A DNA stretch of 43,330 bases from Candidatus Heteroruminococcus faecigallinarum (GTDB taxonomy: Bacteria; Bacillota; Clostridia; Oscillospirales; Ruminococcaceae): the NCBI GenBank assembly GCA_904387055.1, contig CAJFKV010000012.1:1-43330 (forward strand), in the 5' to 3' direction. Within the stretch, counting starts at the first letter, position 1; each line of letters opens with the position of its first letter. A program made the translations under genes and the position numbers. Below, one piece after another: positions 38,307 to 43,330 of the stretch. Below the pieces are notes generated by a model, which was given only the letters and a program-made list of their open reading frames with translations, was not told the origin of the DNA and did not search any database.

Positions 38307-40439
38307 ATGGAACTGAACAAAAAACGACTGGAAGCCATGTTGTATCTTCTGAAAGAACAGGACTTTGTCTCCATTGAGTCACTGGCCGAACGATGTGGGA
38401 TATCGACGAGAGCCATGCGGTATAACCTGGAGGCGATTGAGGCCTTTCTGGTGAAAAAGGGATTTCCCTATTTTGAGAAAGAGAGGATGCGGGGGGTCCG
38501 CCTGGTACATTCCCCTCAGCTGGACAGCTTCATCGACCAGTATGTGGCATCCATCGGGCCATATCAGTACCAATATTCCCCTCAGGAAAGGGTGGCCTAC
38601 CTGCTCTCTACTCTCCTTCTGCACACCCATCCCATCCAGACCAATGTGCTCTGTAAGGCAATCGGTTGCTCCCGCAACACCGTGTTCAAAGATTTGGAAC
38701 AGGCGGGAGAGTGGCTGGAGAAGCGGGATCTCACCTTGGTAAAGCGGCCCAAGGTAGGGATCTATGTTGTGGGGGAAGAGGTGAAACGTCGTTCCGCTCT
38801 GGGGGAATTGTATTCGGAACAGCTTCCTTCCCAGGAGATCCTGCACTATGCCACCGGCACTGCCCTGGAAGATCGGTTTGACAGCCGTATTTTGGGGCAG
38901 GTGATGACGCAGGAGCGGGCACAGGTGCTGGCCGAAAGCATTAGGGCTCTGGAGCAGGCGCTGGGAAGGCAGTTTAGTGACGACACCTGCAGCAATCTGA
39001 TCCTCCATCTGGCGGTCTGCATTGCGCGGATCCAGGAGGGGGTGGCGATGGACGTATCCACCATGCAGAACCTGGGCAAGACCGAGGAATACCAGGCGGC
39101 GGCCCAGACCTTGACGCGGCTGGGCGGTCGCCTGGGCATCCACTTTCCCCGGGGCGAGATTGAATACTTTACCTACCATCTTCTGGGGGCCCGCGTCCTT
39201 CGCCAGGAAGGCGGCGAGGGGGGAGAGAGCCAGGAAGACGAGCGGCTTCTCCAGGCCATTCGGCGGATGGTGCGGGAGATGGAAAAGATCTACTTTGTGG
39301 ACTTTGGCGATCAGCGGGAGTCGGTCATCAACGGCATTTTTACCCATCTGCGCCCCTCCATCAACCGCATCCGGTACGGCCTGTACCTCAAGAACCCCTT
39401 GTTTGACGAGATTGTCAGCCGGTACAACAGCCTCTTCCTCAACACGCGGCTGGCCTGCCGCCATCTGGTGGAGTATCTGGGTACCGGAATCAACGACAAC
39501 GAGGTGGCCTATCTGGCCCTCCATTTCGGGGCGGCCCTCCACAAGGTGAACCGGCAGCCCAATGTGCGTCCCCGCGTGCTGCTGGCCTGCGGAACAGGGC
39601 TGGGGTCCGCCATGCTGATTACCTCCCAGGTGGAAAAGCTCTTCGATGTGGAGGTTGTGGCCACAGTCTCCGGGCGGGAGGCGGCCAAATGGGATATGAA
39701 CCAGGTGGATTATGTCATCAGCACCGTTCCTCTCCAGGAGCTTCCCGCCGAAAAGGTGATCCGTGTCAGTCCGTTGTTTACCGAGGAGGAGCGGGAGCGG
39801 GTGGGCGAGCGTCTCGCCCCCAAACGGGGACAAAAAGCGCGGTACGACGACGAGATTCAGGTGGCCCGCCGGCTGGTGGCCATTGTGGAGCGTTCCTGTG
39901 AGGTGAAAGACCCGGTACATCTGCAATACGAGTTTCTCAACGAATTGATGAACAGCCATCAGCTGGATGTGTCGGTTAGTTACCGCAGCCGGTTGTGCGA
40001 CCTGCTTCCCCGGGAACGGATCAGCCTGGGGGTCCATTGCAGCGACTGGAGGGAGGCCATTGCCGCCAGCGCCCGGCTACTGGAAGAGGGCGGATATATT
40101 TCGGACAATTACCAGAAGGCCATTATCCGAAATCTGGAGGAATATGGTCCCTACATGGTGATGCTGCCCGGCATGGTGCTGGCCCATGCCGGCCCCGAAG
40201 AAGGGGTGGAACAGCTGGGGATGAGCTTGGTGACACTGGCGGAGCCGGTGCCCTTCGGGTACAAGGAGTATGACCCGGTGCGGGTAGTGGTTACCTTGGC
40301 GGCGGTGGACCAGGAGCGTCACCTGGCGGCCCTGGCCCAGCTGTTCCGGATTTTGAAAAATCCCAGCTGCTTCCGGTTAATTTCCACAACCAACAACCGG
40401 GATGATATCTGCCGGCTGCTGGCCGAGCATTCCAACTGA
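38307..40439 (+). CDS. BglG/MtlR-type PRD regulator with PTS EIIB and EIIA domains
   Basis: A 710-residue transcriptional activator of the DeoR-like-HTH/PRD family. Order: N-terminal HTH (about 1-55, FVSIESLAERCGISTRAMRY), second Mga/HTH-like domain (about 85-165), two PRDs (about 190-290 and 300-410) with conserved His (ILHLAV; YLALHFGAAL), an EIIB-Gat-like domain (about 415-500, VLLACGTGLGSAML with the phosphorylatable Cys) and a C-terminal EIIA-Mtl/Fru domain (about 560-705, active His in VLAHAGPEEG). Phosphorylation by HPr and by the cognate EIIB tunes it. It probably activates the PTS genes that follow; its EIIA domain might also supply phosphate, as no separate EIIA is encoded. ATG 38307 follows GGAGGAGGG. 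Confidence 0.95.
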   Translation: MELNKKRLEAMLYLLKEQDFVSIESLAERCGISTRAMRYNLEAIEAFLVKKGFPYFEKERMRGVRLVHSPQLDSFIDQYVASIGPYQYQYSPQERVAYLLSTLLLHTHPIQTNVLCKAIGCSRNTVFKDLEQAGEWLEKRDLTLVKRPKVGIYVVGEEVKRRSALGELYSEQLPSQEILHYATGTALEDRFDSRILGQVMTQERAQVLAESIRALEQALGRQFSDDTCSNLILHLAVCIARIQEGVAMDVSTMQNLGKTEEYQAAAQTLTRLGGRLGIHFPRGEIEYFTYHLLGARVLRQEGGEGGESQEDERLLQAIRRMVREMEKIYFVDFGDQRESVINGIFTHLRPSINRIRYGLYLKNPLFDEIVSRYNSLFLNTRLACRHLVEYLGTGINDNEVAYLALHFGAALHKVNRQPNVRPRVLLACGTGLGSAMLITSQVEKLFDVEVVATVSGREAAKWDMNQVDYVISTVPLQELPAEKVIRVSPLFTEEERERVGERLAPKRGQKARYDDEIQVARRLVAIVERSCEVKDPVHLQYEFLNELMNSHQLDVSVSYRSRLCDLLPRERISLGVHCSDWREAIAASARLLEEGGYISDNYQKAIIRNLEEYGPYMVMLPGMVLAHAGPEEGVEQLGMSLVTLAEPVPFGYKEYDPVRVVVTLAAVDQERHLAALAQLFRILKNPSCFRLISTTNNRDDICRLLAEHSN

Positions 40440-40451
40440 GGAGGAAGAATT

Positions 40452-40766
40452 ATGGGGGTTATCCGTAAACGAATCGCATGTGTCTGTGGGGCGGCCATTG
40501 CCGGCAGCGCGTCTATCCGTTATCAGCTGGAGGAATTTTTTGAGCGGGAAGGGATCGACGATGTGGAGATCGTCTGCTGCCGGTTTCGGGAGTTGGAGGA
40601 GCGGATGGACCAGATCGATCTCATCGTGTCGGCCTGCAAGCTCTTCAAGGAGTATCCGGTGCCCACGGTTTGCGACATCAATTATCTCACCGGCTTGGAC
40701 TGTGAAGCCACCAACCGCAAGATTCTGGAAATGCTGCGGGCAATCCCGCCGCGCCATGTGGATTGA
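40452..40766 (+). CDS. PTS EIIB component, galactitol-like (first copy)
   Basis: A 104-residue soluble EIIB of the lactose/galactitol-type fold. The phosphate loop is RIACVCGAAIAGSASI, with Cys12 in the active-site position (Cys10 is an alternative). The usual second half (VEIVCCRFRELEERMDQIDLIVSACK, then the EYPVPTVCDINYLTGLD strand) is present. It lies 12 nt behind the regulator gene (site GAGGAGG), so it is co-transcribed with it, but is separated from EIIC by a 316-nt gap with its own promoter. It may signal to the regulator rather than transport sugar. Confidence 0.85.
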   Translation: MGVIRKRIACVCGAAIAGSASIRYQLEEFFEREGIDDVEIVCCRFRELEERMDQIDLIVSACKLFKEYPVPTVCDINYLTGLDCEATNRKILEMLRAIPPRHVD

Positions 40767-40861
40767 CCGGCAGCGGTTCTGGATGGGTTTGTTGCATAAA
40801 TAGCCCAACTTTTTTTCTGGGAGAGAGCAGAAACTGCTGAAATTGCTAAAAAACGACGAGG

Positions 40862-40904
40862 TTTTGTCAATCTGGCCAAAGCGCCACCGACCAAATTGAC
40901 AAAA
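40862..40904. promoter_or_regulatory. Long inverted repeat, candidate activator site before EIIC
   Basis: TTTTGTCAAT (40862-40871) and ATTGACAAAA (40895-40904) are perfect complements with a 23-nt spacer that contains a smaller TGGC/GCCA dyad. It lies about 58 nt upstream of the -35 box at 40962. MtlR/ManR-type PRD activators bind TTGNCAA-like inverted repeats upstream of PTS promoters, so it is a good candidate for the product of 38307. The rest of the 316-nt gap 40767-41082 has no gene. Confidence 0.5.
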
Positions 40905-40961
40905 AAGTGAATTAGTTCTTTGTTGCAAAAACAAGTTGCCGACGAATGTGTATTCGCCGGA

Positions 40962-40990
40962 TTGAACTTAGGAAATGGCCGGGTTATGAT
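40962..40990 (+). promoter_or_regulatory. Internal promoter of the EIIC-EIIB genes
   Basis: TTGAAC (40962-40967), 17 nt, TATGAT (40985-40990). Confidence 0.65.
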
Positions 40991-41082
40991 GCTGATAGAG
41001 GAAATGATTCCCTGTTAAGTCCATCTACCCCGCTGAAACAGCCGGCGGCGCCCGAGGCCTTTCCTTTGGAGAGGAGGCACAT

Positions 41083-42441
41083 ATGGAGCACATAATCGAG
41101 CGATGTAGCGGGTTCTTTGCAGTCGTTCAAGGTGCAGGGCCAATGATCTTTGTGCCAGTGGTTATGCTGGTGACAGGGGTTTGCCTGGGCATCGGCCTGC
41201 TGAAAGCCACCAAAGCGGCAATCACGGTGGGTGTGGGATTTATCTCGGTGCAGCTGGCCCTCAACCTGGTGTGGAATACGCTGGGGCCGGTTGCCAACAC
41301 CGTTGTGGAGCGGTTCGGTTTGCAGCTGGATGTAGTCGATGTAAGCTGGACGGCTGCTGCGGGGATGGGGTTTACGTCGGTAATCGGCGCCCTCATCATT
41401 CCTCTGATTTTGGGGGTCAACGTCCTGCTGCTGACCCTGGGGATTACCAAGACCCTCAACGTGGACATCTGGAATTATTGGCACTATGCCATCTCCGGCG
41501 TCCTGGCGGCAGCCATTACGGGATCGATTTTTGTAGGATTCCTGGAGGCGGCCTGTCACGCGATTATCAGTTTGAAGCTGGCGGATGTGACAGCCAAGCG
41601 TCTACAGAGGGAGCTGGGAATTCCTGGCGTATCCATTCCCCAAAGCATCTCGGTGGCGTTTACCCCGCTGGTGATGCTGCTGGATAAGGTCTACAATTCC
41701 ATCCCGTTTTTGCAGGTTCGGGAGACGAAAAAAGACCTGTCGGACAACCGTTATTTCCGCTTCCTTTCCGAGCCGGCGGTGATGGGGTTCCTGATTGGGG
41801 GACTGTTGGGGCTGCTGGCAGGAAGAAGCGCCATCCAGTCGGCAGTGGTTGCGATGAATCTGGCGGCGCTGTTGCTGATCCTTCCCCAGGCCGTCCGGAT
41901 CATTATGGACGGGCTGCTTCCCATCTCCCAGGCGGCGAAAAAGATGATTGCCCGCCACTTTACCGGGAAGGAGTTGTATATGGGTCTGGACTCGGCAGTG
42001 GTGATGGGCTATCCCAGCATCCAAGCAACGGGAATGATGTTGATTCCCGTTACAATTGTATTGGCATTTCTCATTCCGGGCAACCGCACCATGCCGGTAG
42101 GCGACCTGGCAGCCATCAGCTTCTTTGTGGCGTTGGTGGCGCCGCTGCACCACGGCAGCTTTCGGAGGAGCATGGTGACAGGAACATTGGTGATGGGAAT
42201 CATCCTGCTGATTTCCACCTATTTTGCCCCTTTTTATACCGCTGTTGCCCACTCGACAGGCGGAATCCCTGTTCCGCAGGCGGCGGCATCCATTGTTTCC
42301 CTCTCCATTGGGAACCCCATTTCCTTTTTGCTGTGCCTTTTGCTGGGCAAGGGAGTGGCAGGGATTGTCTGGATGTTGGCAGTGACCGCCGGTGTTGTGG
42401 CTGTTTGCAAACGGGCCGAAGGGGGAACGCGGAAGGGCTGA
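41083..42441 (+). CDS. PTS EIIC component, galactitol family (GatC/SgcC-like)
   Basis: A 452-residue polytopic membrane permease of the EIIC-Gat family, with about ten hydrophobic segments. Visible family blocks are FVPVVMLVTGVCLGIGLLKA in the N-terminal half, LQLDVVDVSWTAAAGMGFTS, WNYWHYAISGVLAA, the central KVYNSIPFLQVRETKKDLS loop, ELYMGLDSAVVMGYPSIQAT with charged residues of the sugar site, and LIPGNRTMPVGDLAAISFF. It moves and phosphorylates a hexitol or pentitol-like substrate together with EIIB. E. coli homologues are GatC and SgcC. ATG follows GAGAGGAGG. The downstream EIIB gene starts 19 nt after it. Confidence 0.93.
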   Translation: MEHIIERCSGFFAVVQGAGPMIFVPVVMLVTGVCLGIGLLKATKAAITVGVGFISVQLALNLVWNTLGPVANTVVERFGLQLDVVDVSWTAAAGMGFTSVIGALIIPLILGVNVLLLTLGITKTLNVDIWNYWHYAISGVLAAAITGSIFVGFLEAACHAIISLKLADVTAKRLQRELGIPGVSIPQSISVAFTPLVMLLDKVYNSIPFLQVRETKKDLSDNRYFRFLSEPAVMGFLIGGLLGLLAGRSAIQSAVVAMNLAALLLILPQAVRIIMDGLLPISQAAKKMIARHFTGKELYMGLDSAVVMGYPSIQATGMMLIPVTIVLAFLIPGNRTMPVGDLAAISFFVALVAPLHHGSFRRSMVTGTLVMGIILLISTYFAPFYTAVAHSTGGIPVPQAAASIVSLSIGNPISFLLCLLLGKGVAGIVWMLAVTAGVVAVCKRAEGGTRKG

Positions 42442-42460
42442 ACAAGGAGGAGCGGACAGG

Positions 42461-42754
42461 ATGAAGACAATTTTGGTGGCCTGTGGGGCTGGGGTGGCAT
42501 CCTCGGTTCTGATCAACAACGCCCTGCAGGAGCTGCTTCGGCGCAACAAGTTGGAAGCAAAGGTGATTAGCTGCCGGATTTCCCAGATCGATCGGTACCT
42601 TCCCACGGCGGACATGGTGATTACTACCGCCGCCCTCCAGGGAAGCTGTTCCAAGCCGGTGGTACAGGGAACGGCCCTGGTAACGGGAATCGGCGCGGAA
42701 AAGCTGGAACGCCATATTTTACAGCTGGTTCAGGGGGACGAGATGCCGTTGTAA
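42461..42754 (+). CDS. PTS EIIB component, galactitol-like (second copy)
   Basis: A 97-residue EIIB. The N-terminal phosphate loop ILVACGAGVASSVLINNAL has the active Cys9 in the standard VACGxG context, which is more canonical than the first copy at 40452. ITTAALQGS and a VTGIGAEKLERHIL end fit the GatB fold. It lies right behind EIIC with a strong AAGGAGGAG site, so it is probably the true transport partner of EIIC. No EIIA gene follows; phosphate may come from an EIIA elsewhere or from the EIIA domain of the regulator at 38307. Confidence 0.88.
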   Translation: MKTILVACGAGVASSVLINNALQELLRRNKLEAKVISCRISQIDRYLPTADMVITTAALQGSCSKPVVQGTALVTGIGAEKLERHILQLVQGDEMPL

Positions 42755-42816
42755 CCACACAAAGGGCCTGCCCTCTGCAATAGAGAAAACCGTAGAGCAA
42801 GAGGAGGAGTTGGAAG

Positions 42817-43248
42817 ATGAAGTTCGACTTGGTGATCGATGCAAATCGTGAGTTGACCGAGACGCCCATCTGGGATAATCGGAATAGGAAGCTTTATTGG
42901 ACCGATCTGTTTTCCGGGGACATCCATGAATACGACCCGGTAACCGGCGGCGACAACAGCTGGTCCACGGGGGAGATGATCGGCGCGGCTATCCCCTGCA
43001 AGGATCCTGGCAAGCTGGTTTGTGCCATTGAGCGGGGGATCTGCCTGCTGGACAAGGCCACCGGTCATCTGGAGGTTCTTGCGGATCCCAACGGGGGGGA
43101 CCCGGACAACCGGTATAACGATACCCGGGTGGATGCCGCCGGCCGGATCTTTACCAGCACCGTATCCAAGAAGTACGGAAGCGACGCTTACGAGCCCACC
43201 ATGCTGGGTGCTTTCTATATGATTGACACCGATGGTAATTTACAATAA
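42817..43248 (+). pseudogene. SMP-30/gluconolactonase-family protein, C-terminal half missing
   Basis: A 143-residue product that matches only the N-terminal half of the SMP-30/regucalcin/gluconolactonase beta-propeller (usual length about 290). TPIWDNRNRKLYWTDLFSGDI is the family start with the metal-ligand Glu before TP; NRYNDTRVDAAGRIF is the N-D-x3-D segment with metal and substrate ligands. The frame ends in a normal stop right after YMIDTDGNLQ, in the middle of the propeller, and only 43 nt separate it from the next ribosome binding site, so there is no room for the rest. It looks like a truncation by deletion; a new half-length protein is less likely. ATG follows GAGGAGGAG. Confidence 0.75.
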
Positions 43249-43291
43249 GGATAAAGGGAGCGCGCACCCTCAAGAAAGGAGGTTACACCCC

Positions 43292-43330
43292 ATGAAGAAA
43301 CAGCCGGACAAGGGAAAAATCACAGCCCTG
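43292..43330 (+). CDS. First codons of a gene cut by the window end
   Basis: An ATG with a strong AAAGGAGG site 8 nt upstream opens a frame that starts MKKQPDKGKITAL and runs off the end. The N-terminus is basic and polar; nothing more can be said. It is probably co-transcribed with the PTS genes. Confidence 0.6.
   Translation, partial: MKKQPDKGKITAL

Noticed and set aside
38379..40037. 552-codon minus-strand frame opposite the PRD regulator gene
   Set aside because: Shadow frame; the plus strand has all PRD, EIIB and EIIA motifs.
1..43330. tRNA, rRNA, CRISPR arrays, insertion sequences, phage or conjugation genes
   Set aside because: Scanned for by eye on both strands; no cloverleaf, rRNA core, regularly spaced repeat array or transposase-like protein was found.

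Overview
The window looks like the chromosome of a GC-rich, strictly fermentative member of the Firmicutes, most likely an Oscillospiraceae/Ruminococcaceae-type gut Clostridium. The evidence is strong purine-rich ribosome binding sites, several TTG/GTG starts, sigma-A type promoters, a CIRCE operator, GatC-type and PTS_EIIC_2 permeases, a sodium-pump decarboxylase beta subunit, Ser/Glu-rich lipoprotein linkers and a DUF523/TudS-like desulfidase. I see no rRNA, tRNA, CRISPR array, phage or transposase gene.

Layout. Positions 1-7200 hold a tail terminator, an XRE regulator, htpG under a CIRCE operator, a membrane GT2 glycosyltransferase, a GyrI-like effector-binding protein, a complete cobalamin riboswitch on the minus strand with its own promoter and terminator but no gene behind it, a short pyruvate kinase and a small membrane protein. 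Positions 7200-18250 hold an AIM24-family protein, an LRR-like lipoprotein, a sodium-pump decarboxylase pair (beta subunit plus a 37-residue gamma-like subunit), a TudS-like protein, a stand-alone PTS EIIC, a cyclophilin, and a tightly packed operon of MTA/SAH-type deaminase, UvrD-like helicase, formamidase-like protein and a hypothetical protein.

Positions 18300-33800 are the most interesting part: a large carbohydrate locus. A BtpA/SgcQ-type protein faces an operon of DeoR regulator, M42 (SgcX/FrvX-like) peptidase-fold protein and YqhD-type iron alcohol dehydrogenase. Next come an AllA-fold protein and an FGGY kinase on the minus strand. A divergent, operator-rich promoter region then drives an L-ribulokinase-like kinase, a ribose/AI-2-type ABC importer (binding protein, double ATPase, two permeases) and DhaK plus DhaL without DhaM. 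The SgcQ/SgcR/SgcX part matches the cryptic sgc cluster of E. coli, but the sgc PTS is replaced here by an ABC importer and three kinases. I infer a pathway that imports a sugar or polyol (C4-C5 or branched), oxidises or reduces it, and phosphorylates a ketose and a short-chain ketose.

Positions 33800-38300 hold a flavodoxin/cyclophilin-like fusion lipoprotein with an FMN reductase, a Crp/Fnr regulator divergent from a ferredoxin-like protein, and about 850 nt without a convincing gene. Positions 38300-43330 hold a galactitol-type PTS locus: a BglG/MtlR-type activator with EIIB and EIIA domains, EIIB, EIIC, a second EIIB, a truncated SMP-30/gluconolactonase gene, and the first codons of another gene. 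The two sugar loci together carry most sgc-type components, split between an ABC-based and a PTS-based unit.
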